DNA of 64,000 nucleotides from Planctomycetota bacterium (GTDB taxonomy: Bacteria; Planctomycetota; Phycisphaerae; UBA1845), in assembly GCA_029558835.1 (NCBI GenBank), contig JAKQDH010000143.1, forward strand, positions 110,398 to 174,397. The letters are read 5' to 3'. Below are positions 46,187 to 53,998 of this stretch, piece by piece; the first letter of the stretch is position 1; each line of letters begins with the position of its first letter. The position numbers were made by a program, and so were the translations under genes. The notes beneath the pieces were generated by a model. The model had not been told where the DNA came from. It was given only the letters and a program-made list of their open reading frames with translations, and did not search any database.

Positions 46187-46247
46187 CCCCCTGCCTGCAA
46201 CCGGCAACGTCGGAGACGGCGTAGGGTGGGCATCGCCCGCCGACACG
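46187..46247 (+). repeat. Partial copy of the rsfS 3' end and downstream sequence
   Basis: These 61 bases align with 42301-42361 with several mismatches; a block of 29 bases from TCGGAGACGGCGTAGGGTGG onward is identical. The two copies flank the M4 peptidase gene as direct repeats. Part of it (GTAGGGTGGGCATCGCCC) resembles an interspersed motif seen in many genomes, so the duplication may be older than the insertion. Confidence 0.7.
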
Positions 46248-47639
46248 CTACGTTTCGTCCCAGTCCTTGACCGCATCGCGCAGCCTCTTCAGCTTGTCAT
46301 CCTCGAGATCTTCCCGAACTATATACAAACGATACGCCTGAAAGAAGTAGTTCGAGCACTTGTTGAGCAGGCTGTACGGGATGTCCACCAGTGAGACCGG
46401 TTCATCCTCGCCGGGGAGAAAGACCTTGATCAGGTCCTCGCGCTCCTCGGCCACCAACTTCCGCGCCTGTTTTGCCGTCACGCTGCTGCCGCGCTGCTCA
46501 AGCACGAGCGGCTTTGGGAGTTCGCAGAACAAGAACAGTTCAAGCGGGATATTGTTCTCCCTAGCCAACTCGCCCAAAGTATGCTTGCATCGCTGCTTGA
46601 AGGTCGCGCCTGCGTGGTGCTCTTTGCCGCTCTCTTCCAGCACGCAGACTTCCTTTAGTAGCTTCGGCGGGCGCCGGTTCCGTATCGCGTTCGCCAGCGC
46701 CTCGATGACAGGATTCCTTGATCGAGCCGCCTTGAGCACGAGCCCGTCTACATAGGCATCGGTGAATTCCCCGAGTCTCGTCGATGTGACCGTCGTCCGA
46801 ATGGCATCCCCGTCGCGTGCGAGCCCCCGAGTTCCCGCATCCCGCAGACGTCGCAGCAACTGTCGGCAGGCCTCCTCAAGCCCGAACGTGGTCTTGTGGT
46901 AGTAGACTGCGCGGTGCATGAAGAACCGCGCAAAGAGACATTGCTCGGCCGCAGGAAGCGCCTTGTCAGAAACACCGAGCATCCCGCTCGGGCTCACCTT
47001 CAGGTTGTTCAGCAAGTAGTTGAGATCAATCATGCCGTATGGGACGCCCGTCGCGCGCGCATCCCGCAGCAGGTAGTCAAGCCTGTCCATGTCCAAGCTG
47101 CTGTGCACGAGCTTGCTCAGTTGCTCCTGTCCAGGAGGGCGGCTTCTAAACAGACCAGCGATTCTCTGGGCGCGTTCTTTGCCCCCGATGGCGGTAATCA
47201 GATCACGCTGACTGGTGAGAATCAGTTCGCCTACTTCCTCGTGCCCCGGATATGGAAGCGAACTGAAATCCGCCGTCGGGTTTTCGGCGACGAGCTCCTC
47301 GGTGAGCCGCACCTTGTCAACCTTCTCCATCAAGTGAGAATAGGGGTAGTGGCCGATATCGTGCAGCAAGGCAGCCAGGCGGACGTCATCGCGTTGTTCA
47401 TCGGACAAGTGCAACGCGTCGTGAGCCACTTGCGTAATCCGCGCCATTACGCCAAGTACGCCGAGGCTGTGGGCGAAACGCGTGTGGGTGGCATTGGGGT
47501 ACGTGACTTGCCCCATCCCGAGTTGCTTGAGGTGGCGCAGACGCTGGAAGGACGCAGTGTCGACAATGCGTTGTTCACGGGGCTTGAGGTGAATGTCCCC
47601 GTGGATCGAGTCAACGACTACGGTCTCGCCCGACAACAT
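46248..47639 (-). CDS. HD-domain (SAMHD1/YwfO-like) phosphohydrolase
   Basis: A 463-aa cytoplasmic enzyme from ATG 47639. The HD site is complete: His57 in THTRFAHSLGV, His93-Asp94 in LLHDIGHYPYSH and the distal Asp in SSLDMDRLDYLLRDA. This arrangement is shared by dGTPase/SAMHD1 relatives and by the YwfO group, which hydrolyse nucleoside triphosphates. The C-terminal third (about 330-463) is family-specific. Its start overlaps the end of the upstream gene by 29 bases, so the two are coupled. The substrate cannot be told from sequence. Confidence 0.9.
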   Translation of the reverse strand: MLSGETVVVDSIHGDIHLKPREQRIVDTASFQRLRHLKQLGMGQVTYPNATHTRFAHSLGVLGVMARITQVAHDALHLSDEQRDDVRLAALLHDIGHYPYSHLMEKVDKVRLTEELVAENPTADFSSLPYPGHEEVGELILTSQRDLITAIGGKERAQRIAGLFRSRPPGQEQLSKLVHSSLDMDRLDYLLRDARATGVPYGMIDLNYLLNNLKVSPSGMLGVSDKALPAAEQCLFARFFMHRAVYYHKTTFGLEEACRQLLRRLRDAGTRGLARDGDAIRTTVTSTRLGEFTDAYVDGLVLKAARSRNPVIEALANAIRNRRPPKLLKEVCVLEESGKEHHAGATFKQRCKHTLGELARENNIPLELFLFCELPKPLVLEQRGSSVTAKQARKLVAEEREDLIKVFLPGEDEPVSLVDIPYSLLNKCSNYFFQAYRLYIVREDLEDDKLKRLRDAVKDWDET

Positions 47640-48129
47640 CCTTCAACAACCCACACTGGGAGAGCTCGTTGACTGCCGCAGACACAACTTTCTGGTCGTA
47701 GCGCTTGCCTAAAGCCCGCACCCTCTCTGCAAGCCGCGTGTGGTCATCGGGCGATACGCCTTGTCGCGAAATCACGTAGTGAACAGACGCCAAACGCTCA
47801 AGGTCAGCAGGGGAGCGTGGGTTGCCTCTCGGGCGCACGATGCTGCTCAGCTCCTCGAGCCGAGCCTTCGATTGATCGTCGAACTGCCAGCGCGCCCATT
47901 CGTTGGTGCCCTCTCCGGCCTCTGCGTCCACGGCGAACACGTCTCGCGTCAGGTCAGGCGAATACGGCCCTCGAAGGTACCAGTGGAAGTCGTAGCCGAG
48001 ATGAATTCCGGCGGCCTGGGCAAGGTACACGACCTTCTGGACAGCGAGACGGTGGTTGAAGGTGTCAAGTTTGAACGGAACCCCAAGCACGTCAAACGCC
48101 AGCCTCATTCCGATCTGTCGGCGATCCAT
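47611..48129 (-). CDS. YwgA/SocA-like small protein coupled to the HD hydrolase
   Basis: A 172-aa protein starting at ATG 48129 with GAGGTGAGG upstream and a strong promoter 30 bases further. Residues 18-65 (FKLDTFNHRLAVQKVVYLAQAAGIHLGYDFHWYLRGPYS in key residues) resemble the helical module of YwgA-type proteins and of SocA/DUF4065 antitoxin-like domains. The C-terminal part (about 140-165) looks like a small winged-helix element. Related proteins are found next to YwfO-type HD hydrolases, matching the arrangement here. It may regulate or target the hydrolase. The family link is an inference from pattern, not a search. Confidence 0.6.
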   Translation of the reverse strand: MDRRQIGMRLAFDVLGVPFKLDTFNHRLAVQKVVYLAQAAGIHLGYDFHWYLRGPYSPDLTRDVFAVDAEAGEGTNEWARWQFDDQSKARLEELSSIVRPRGNPRSPADLERLASVHYVISRQGVSPDDHTRLAERVRALGKRYDQKVVSAAVNELSQCGLLKDVVGRDRSR

Positions 48130-48159
48130 GCCTCACCTCGTTCGGTTTCTGGTAGGTAA

Positions 48160-48188
48160 AGTGTAGCACGGTGAAGAGTGGTGGTCAA
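48160..48188 (-). promoter_or_regulatory. Sigma-70-type promoter of the HD-hydrolase operon
   Basis: On the minus strand TTGACC (48183-48188) and TACACT (48160-48165) are separated by exactly 17 bases. Transcription would start near 48153, leaving a leader of about 24 bases that holds the Shine-Dalgarno. Confidence 0.7.
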
Positions 48189-48658
48189 CGCTTTTCTCGC
48201 TTTTTTGGCCTTTCCGGGGTTTCTTGCGTTTCTTCTTTCGAGACAACGTCGGGGTTCTCGTGTGCTGCATGTGCACCAGGTGGCATGGAGCCGTGTCTCG
48301 TCATGCCGTTAGGAGCCGCGGTCGCCTCCGGTCCTGGGCGGAGGGGAGCCACCAGGAACGCGCGTGGCCGGTATCTCGGTCGCGATCGTGGTGGCGGCCC
48401 CGACGGTCGGCCACCAATGAAGGAGGGACGTCTGGTTGGCATGGGCTACTAGCGGGAGGCACCAGGCAACGTGATCCGCTTGCGTTTGGCTCGGCGGGGA
48501 AAAGCCTACCCGCCTGCCTCCCGCACGTGGGCGCCACGCCCCGAAGTGGGCGCCTTTCGGCGGCGGAGCGAATCAGTGCGATCGATTCTGGCGCTGTCGG
48601 AGGGGCTGACTGGGGTGACCTTGGCGCCGATGGGCGCCGAACCGGGGGCGCCGCTGCT
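48189..48658. other. Intergenic region, nothing recognised
   Basis: About 470 bases between the HD operon promoter and the exonuclease stop. Only short unsupported frames are present, and no repeat or RNA was identified. Confidence 0.4.
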
Positions 48659-49357
48659 CTACAGTGCGAGCCAGCCCACAAACTTCTTCTGCGGCAGCGG
48701 GCTGCCCATCCAGGACTGATCCGGCAGCGGGTCGCGCAGGCAGTCCTCGACGGTGCGCAGGCGCGGGACGGGGACGGTGGAGCGCTTGCCGCGCTGGGTG
48801 ACCCAGGCGATCTCGTGGCGGCGCTCGATGGCCGCGACGATCTCGATGGTCATGCGCACGTCACCCAATACGTAATCGCAGACGGCTTGGTGGTTGCCGG
48901 CCTGCCACTGCCGCGGAGCGTCGGCCGCGTCCATGCTTTTCTGCATGCCGATGCGCATCCCTTCGCCGACGGCCGCCAGCGACACTGGAAAACCCTTCAA
49001 CTTGTAGAACTGGAAGCACGGATCGTACAGGGCGCGGGCGATCCGCGACGCGGTGGCCACGTCGTCGGCCGCGCGGGCGATCCAGCGCAGATCGAAGCTC
49101 AGCCCGTTCCACGCGCAGACGGCATGGCCGGCACGCTGCATCTGGTCGAGGTAGTCAAGCAGCTCGCGCGCGTGCCGGCGTTCCAGATTGACCAGCGGCC
49201 TATCGCCCGGACCGGGCGAAAGCCAGAGGCGGTGCTCGCCGCCGGCGACTTGCGTGGCGGCGACGGCCACGTCGAACGGGGCGTACTTGTCCAGATCCTC
49301 GCCGGGGCGAAGGTCAAACACGTTCGAGGTCTCGATGTCGAAGGCGAGAATGTTCAC
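48659..49357 (-). CDS. DEDD-family 3'-5' exonuclease domain protein
   Basis: A 232-aa protein; I choose GTG 49357, which gives NILAFDIETSNVFD at the N-terminus and has GGGAG upstream. FDIETS supplies the first Asp and Glu, AWNGLSFDLRW the second Asp, and YVLGDVRMT the Tyr-x3-Asp of the DEDDy subclass. Such free-standing domains resemble the proofreading domain of family B polymerases and act in DNA repair or processing. A duplicated fragment of its 3' end lies at 45982-46186. Confidence 0.82.
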   Translation of the reverse strand: MNILAFDIETSNVFDLRPGEDLDKYAPFDVAVAATQVAGGEHRLWLSPGPGDRPLVNLERRHARELLDYLDQMQRAGHAVCAWNGLSFDLRWIARAADDVATASRIARALYDPCFQFYKLKGFPVSLAAVGEGMRIGMQKSMDAADAPRQWQAGNHQAVCDYVLGDVRMTIEIVAAIERRHEIAWVTQRGKRSTVPVPRLRTVEDCLRDPLPDQSWMGSPLPQKKFVGWLAL

Positions 49358-49386
49358 GACGGGTTCTCCCAACAGACTGTGTCAAT

Positions 49387-49424
49387 CCCCCTCACCCTGC
49401 CCTCTCCCCCAGGGGGGAGAGGGG
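49387..49424. repeat. Dispersed C-rich palindromic repeat, family A
   Basis: CCCCTCACCCTGCCCTCTCC followed by a short loop and GGGGGGAGAGGGG. It fills the 90-base gap between the exonuclease start and the polyferredoxin stop. Confidence 0.8.
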
Positions 49425-49446
49425 TTCCGTCAGGCCCACCAGGCGT

Positions 49447-51276
49447 TTAAAGACTCTTGCGCAGGCGGACGGAGCGGTTGCGGTCGGCCGCGCCCTCGTG
49501 CTCGGAGCGCGTCTCTCCCTCGGGTGTGACGTACACCGCGCGGCGGTCGCCGACCACCGGGCAGGCATGCTCGCAGAGGCCGCAACCGATGCACCGCGAC
49601 GTGTCCATCTTCGGCACCTTGTATTCGATGTAGATGCCGACCTCAGTTCCCGGCGGCGGCACTTCCTCAAGCGCGGCGGCAAGGGCCAGCGTATCCACAT
49701 TGTTGTCCGCGATGCGTACGCTCTGCCCCGTTCCGGCGGGGCCGGGCGTGGTGCGCACGTGGTACGAGGCGGTCTCGTCGCCTCGGAATTGATGGGCAAC
49801 GAACCGGCACGGCGCGCCGGTGGAGTCAACTCCTGTTGCGGTTTCCGCCAGTGTCACGGAGTTGGCCGTTGCCGCCGTGACGGACTTCCTTCCGTCGCGC
49901 AGCAGAAACTGTTGATATTCCGAATAGATCGCCTTCGGCGACACGGGGCAGATTTCCTCGCAGACCATGCAGGGCGTGTTCTTGCTCCAGGGCAGGCAGC
50001 GGCCCAGGTCGAAGTGGGCCGTGCCCAGGCGCACCGGTCCCTGCTCGGCGGCCGGGCCGAGCCCGAGCTTCTCATCCACGGTAAGGTGCTGGATCGCCCC
50101 CGTCGGGCAGACGTAGCCGCACGCGGTGCAATGAAGCTGGCAGAAGCCGATGCGGAAGTTCATCACGGGCGTCCACAGCCCCTCGAGGCCCGTCTCGAAC
50201 AGGGCCGGTTGCAGCACGTTCGTGGGGCAGACACGGAGGCACTGGTCGCACTTGAGGCAGCGTTCGAGGAACTCCAGTTCCTCCACGGCTCCCGGCGGCC
50301 GGATGACGCGGCTGGAGAAATCGCGCGTGGTTTTGCCGGCGGCGCGTGTCCACGAGCAGAAGAACAGCCCGCTCAGCGCCGCGAGCACGACACCCCGGCG
50401 TCCGGCGTCCGGGCCGGTCACCTCGCTCGCCCGCGACGGCAGGAACGCGAAGCGCAGCGCCCCGTGCGGGCAGTCCTCGATACAGTTGAAGCAGACGAAG
50501 CACTCACTGCGGCGCAGCCGGGCGTCCGGCTCACACGCCCCTTCGCAACCCTGCACGCACACGTTGCAGTTCACACAGCGCCGCGGGTCGCGTTCGATGC
50601 GCCACAGGGAGAACCGCGACAGCACGCCCAGCAATGCCCCCAACGGGCAGAGCACGCGACAGAACCACCTCGGCCGCACCAGGTTCAGCGTTAGCAGCAC
50701 GAAGAATGCGAAGCCGAGTATCCAGCCGAACTGGTGCAGTCGTCCGCCGCCGAGCACCGCCCCGCCCGGCAGTTCCAGGGCCGGCACCGGTCGGCCCAGC
50801 AACGGCAACACGTTCACCGTGAACGCCCGATGCACGAACACCAGCGGATCGAGCAGCCCGATCTGCAAGGTGCCGAACAGCGCCGCGACCAGCATCCCCA
50901 CCAGAATGTAATACTTCAGGACCGCGCTGCGCCGGTACTGATTCGCGTCGATCTTGGCCTGGAGTCCGCGCCGATGGAACAGCCACCCCGTCAGATGATG
51001 CAGCGTCCCGAACGGGCAAACCCAGTTACAGAAGAACCGTCCCAGAAACAGCGTCGGCAGCAGCACCACCAGCGACCACAGCAGGCCCTTGTACAAGGTG
51101 TGCGTGGTCATGGCGGTGGAGACGGCCACCAGCGGGTCAATCTCCAGGAACTTGCTCAACCAGAAGCGCAACGCCGGGTAGTCACTCAGCATTGAGAGAC
51201 TCGTCAGCGTTATGAACGCCAGGAACAGCGCCGCGAAGACGCTCTGGCTGATGATGCGTGCGGTAGTGATGCGCAT
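49447..51276 (-). CDS. NapH/NosR-like membrane polyferredoxin
   Basis: A 609-aa membrane redox protein. The N-terminal part has about five membrane segments with the paired motifs FFCNWVCPFG and FCRVLCPLG found in NapH and NosR-type quinol oxidases. Then follow 4Fe-4S sites at CVNCNVCVQGCEGAC, CFVCFNCIEDCP, CLKCDQCLRVCP, CQLHCTACGYVCP, CMVCEEICP and CIGCGLCEHACP, i.e. about six clusters. It probably passes electrons from quinol to periplasmic partners. It is the third gene of an operon with a Tat-exported DUF362 protein and a DUF6599 protein, which may be those partners. The true substrate is unknown. Confidence 0.88.
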   Translation of the reverse strand: MRITTARIISQSVFAALFLAFITLTSLSMLSDYPALRFWLSKFLEIDPLVAVSTAMTTHTLYKGLLWSLVVLLPTLFLGRFFCNWVCPFGTLHHLTGWLFHRRGLQAKIDANQYRRSAVLKYYILVGMLVAALFGTLQIGLLDPLVFVHRAFTVNVLPLLGRPVPALELPGGAVLGGGRLHQFGWILGFAFFVLLTLNLVRPRWFCRVLCPLGALLGVLSRFSLWRIERDPRRCVNCNVCVQGCEGACEPDARLRRSECFVCFNCIEDCPHGALRFAFLPSRASEVTGPDAGRRGVVLAALSGLFFCSWTRAAGKTTRDFSSRVIRPPGAVEELEFLERCLKCDQCLRVCPTNVLQPALFETGLEGLWTPVMNFRIGFCQLHCTACGYVCPTGAIQHLTVDEKLGLGPAAEQGPVRLGTAHFDLGRCLPWSKNTPCMVCEEICPVSPKAIYSEYQQFLLRDGRKSVTAATANSVTLAETATGVDSTGAPCRFVAHQFRGDETASYHVRTTPGPAGTGQSVRIADNNVDTLALAAALEEVPPPGTEVGIYIEYKVPKMDTSRCIGCGLCEHACPVVGDRRAVYVTPEGETRSEHEGAADRNRSVRLRKSL

Positions 51277-51357
51277 GCGCCGTACTTTCCACCCGCCCGG
51301 CCGCGCCGGAACACTCCGTGGGCAAGCCCGGCCGGCGGCGGGCCCCCGTGACGGCCG

Positions 51358-52473
51358 TCAGGCGAGCCGATTACTCAAGTCCTGTTCCACGAGCAGGCCG
51401 GTGCGTTCATACTCGCGCCAGTCGTGCCGGCCGAACCGGCGCGACTGTGAGTAAGCGTCCAAACCGAACTTCCGATGCGCCAGCTCCAGGTAGCGCAGCC
51501 GGGTCGGGTCGCGCTGCAGCAGGTTCTCGTAACACCAGGCGTCGCAGGCGACCTGGTCCACGGCCGCCACCAGCGTGTGCGCCGGGCGAACGTCGTTTAG
51601 GCTGCCCCCCGTGGGGCCGTTCCGGATCAGCACGCGCAACCCGTCGGCAATCACCAGCGTCGGGCTGACCAGCAGACCCAGGTCGGAGATCACGTCATGG
51701 ATCGCCTGATGGAACTGGTTGCGCCGCCCGCCGAGCAGGCCGTACCAGTTCTTCATCAACATGGACGCGCTACAGAGATTGTGGTCCTTAATGGGCGCGA
51801 TGCCGATCACCTTGTCGGCCTGTTCGAGCGGCGCCCAGAGGATGGGCCACGTGCCGAGCGCCTCGTTGCGGGCCGGGTCGGGTGGCGTGGGACGCACGGC
51901 CACCGGTTGGAAGTACCGTTCCACCGGCAGCACCACGCGGGCGCCTTCCTGGTCGGCGACCGCCCGGATCCCCGTCCGCGCGAAGCAGGCCGCGGCCTGC
52001 TCGATGGGGTTATCGGTGACCAGCACGCGGCGGGCGCCCGCCCGTCGGCACAGGCGGATGACCGAGCGTACGACCTCCGGGTGGGTGGTGGCGCCGAGGC
52101 GCGGGTCGCGTTCGAAGCCGACGTTCGGCTTGATCAACACGCAGTCGCCCTTGCGTACGAAGCGCTCGATGCCGCCCAGCGGTGCGAGGGCTGCCCCGAC
52201 CATTCCGTCAACGCGGTCTCGTGCGTCGCGCACGATGCTGACGCGGGGGGCGGACTCAGGGTAATCCACGGCGGCGAAGTAGTTCTTGATTGTCGCGGGC
52301 CGCGGTTGCGCTAGCCCGGCCGTCCCGATGTCATCATGGAGCCACACGGCCAGTCCGGCAGTCGCGGTGGCGGCCGCCACTGTGGTGCCGCCGCGCAGCA
52401 GGAACTCCCGCCGGGACAACTGCCGCCCCGGTCCGGTCTCCGCCGGAGGGACTTGCTGGTGCGTTTCAGTCAT
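51358..52473 (-). CDS. Tat-exported DUF362-domain protein
   Basis: A 371-aa protein. The start ATG 52473 overlaps the stop of the preceding gene (ATGA), which supports it over a longer reading. A twin-arginine signal is present (SRREFLLRGGTTVAAATATAGLAV), so the folded protein is exported. The DUF362 domain (about 80-345) includes VLIKPNVGFERD, ARRVLVTDNPIEQ, IGIAPIKDHNLCSASMLMKNWYG and VIADGLRVLIRNGPTGG. DUF362 proteins often sit with ferredoxin domains; here the ferredoxin is a separate gene just downstream. No metal-binding Cys cluster is visible in it, and its activity is unknown. Confidence 0.85.
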   Translation of the reverse strand: MTETHQQVPPAETGPGRQLSRREFLLRGGTTVAAATATAGLAVWLHDDIGTAGLAQPRPATIKNYFAAVDYPESAPRVSIVRDARDRVDGMVGAALAPLGGIERFVRKGDCVLIKPNVGFERDPRLGATTHPEVVRSVIRLCRRAGARRVLVTDNPIEQAAACFARTGIRAVADQEGARVVLPVERYFQPVAVRPTPPDPARNEALGTWPILWAPLEQADKVIGIAPIKDHNLCSASMLMKNWYGLLGGRRNQFHQAIHDVISDLGLLVSPTLVIADGLRVLIRNGPTGGSLNDVRPAHTLVAAVDQVACDAWCYENLLQRDPTRLRYLELAHRKFGLDAYSQSRRFGRHDWREYERTGLLVEQDLSNRLA

Positions 52474-53588
52474 TGTGCAAGCTGGGTGCGAAACCACCGG
52501 GCGGCCTCGGCTGCCGCGGCGGCACTCCCGGCCTCCAGTACCCCGGCCACATACGTACCGTGAACAAAAACCGCCTCGAACCTGCCGTCGGGCGCCTCCA
52601 CCAGCAGCAAGCCGGGCGACTCGGTACTTCCGTCCTGCAGGATCCCGAGCTGGCGCAGGGATGCCCGGTGCCCCTCGTATAGACCCTGCGCCTCCTGGGG
52701 GCTGGTGGCGCGATGGATGAACAGTACGAAGGTGGTTCCCTCACGTTCGTAACGCCCGTGGAACACCTCGCCGAGGGAATCGAGGCCGAACGCCGCGCCC
52801 GTCTGATACGCAAGGGAGCGGGGCACGCGCCCGGCGGACGGTAGCAAGCTCTCCGCCCACAGGGGTTGCCCGTCGTCGAGGAGCGCGTCCGCCAGCGCCC
52901 GCGCGACGGCCAGCGCCCCCTGGGCGTATGCGTCGCTCTCGTCGGGTGCTTCGACGCGGACGTAGTGGTTGCCCTTCCAGAAGATCACGCTGCCGCCGGC
53001 GACGTATGCCTCGCGTCCCACGTCTACCGCCTCGACGTCCCCGCCGGATTCCGCCTGGTAGATGCCGAAGGCGTTCTCGGGCGAACCCATGTCATACCGG
53101 TACACGTCGAGCGCCGCGTCCGGGTCGCTGGACCGTCGGTAGGTCCCGAACCACAACCGCGCCACGTGGAATGCCAGGTAGAGGTCCGCCCGGCCGTTGA
53201 TCTTCTCCCACAAATCATCGGCCGTGTAGGTGGCAGCATTGGTGGGCGGCAGCCAATCCGTGTCAAGCACAGCGGGGAACGGCGGACCGGTGCCCGCCGT
53301 CGTGTCGGGCGACGTCGGTGGCGCCGGTAGGGCAGTGGCGGTCGTCGGACCGGGCGGCGGGGGGGTGGCGTCCGGTGACGCGGGCGTGACGGTTGTTGTT
53401 GTCGAGGCGGGCACGGCTTCGTCGCCGGCGAGTTGGGAGGCGAACAAGGCGGGCCCCGGCCGGAAGCCCGTCGCCAAGAACGCCACGACGATCGTCCCGA
53501 GCAGGCCCAGGATGACGACCGCGACGATCTGCTCGGTCATGCCGACCGTCTCGCGTTGGTATGTCCTGCCGTGGCGTCGAACGGCCAT
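52470..53588 (-). CDS. DUF6599-like membrane-anchored protein
   Basis: A 372-aa protein from ATG 53588 with GAGGTGAAG upstream. An N-terminal anchor (about 18-45) is followed by a Thr/Pro/Ala-rich linker (about 60-105), then a folded domain starting at TYTADDLWEKINGRADLYLAF. Repeated hallmark segments are LDVYRYDMGSPENAFGIYQAE, GREAYVAGGSVIFWKGNHYVRVE and a C-terminal half with FVLFIHRATSPQEAQGLY. This pattern is that of the DUF6599 family. It heads the operon with the DUF362 and polyferredoxin genes. Function is unknown; the envelope location fits a redox or quality-control module. Confidence 0.75.
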   Translation of the reverse strand: MAVRRHGRTYQRETVGMTEQIVAVVILGLLGTIVVAFLATGFRPGPALFASQLAGDEAVPASTTTTVTPASPDATPPPPGPTTATALPAPPTSPDTTAGTGPPFPAVLDTDWLPPTNAATYTADDLWEKINGRADLYLAFHVARLWFGTYRRSSDPDAALDVYRYDMGSPENAFGIYQAESGGDVEAVDVGREAYVAGGSVIFWKGNHYVRVEAPDESDAYAQGALAVARALADALLDDGQPLWAESLLPSAGRVPRSLAYQTGAAFGLDSLGEVFHGRYEREGTTFVLFIHRATSPQEAQGLYEGHRASLRQLGILQDGSTESPGLLLVEAPDGRFEAVFVHGTYVAGVLEAGSAAAAAEAARWFRTQLAQ

Positions 53589-53998
53589 GACTTCACCTCG
53601 CTGTCGTCAGGGCACGTGGGACACCCACGCGTCCAACGCCGCCGGCCCGGATCCAACCATCGGAGCAGCGGGCGCCGACCGTGTCCAGCCTGTACGGCGA
53701 TGAGCGTGCCGTGCTTGCCCCGCGACGGCGGTCGCGGGTACGCAGGCTCCCGCCCCAGGGTCGCGTCCTCGCCTCCTCCACCCTCACTCCCGCCCCTCTC
53801 CCTGCGAGGGACAGGGGTCAACTGCCGAACGCCCCACGCCTCCGCCCCGTGAGCGCACGCAGCCCCCGGCTCTGAGCAGCGGACTTCGCCTTCCGGTCGG
53901 ATTATAGGCCGGCGCTCCGCGGCGGGGAACCTGCGCTTGCCGCCGGATGCCCCCGGGGGATGCGCCGCGGGCGAACTCGGCGGCGGAACCGCATGAAC
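53589..53998. other. Intergenic region with two dispersed repeats
   Basis: A family B nested-palindrome copy (53681-53750) and a family A palindrome (53781-53817) occupy it. No gene is supported. Confidence 0.55.
53681..53750. repeat. Dispersed repeat family B (copy 2)
   Basis: TGTACGGCGATGAGCGTGCC then GTGCTTGCCCCGCGACGGCG and GTCGCGGG match the reverse complement of the 30721-30850 element in the same order. Confidence 0.7.
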
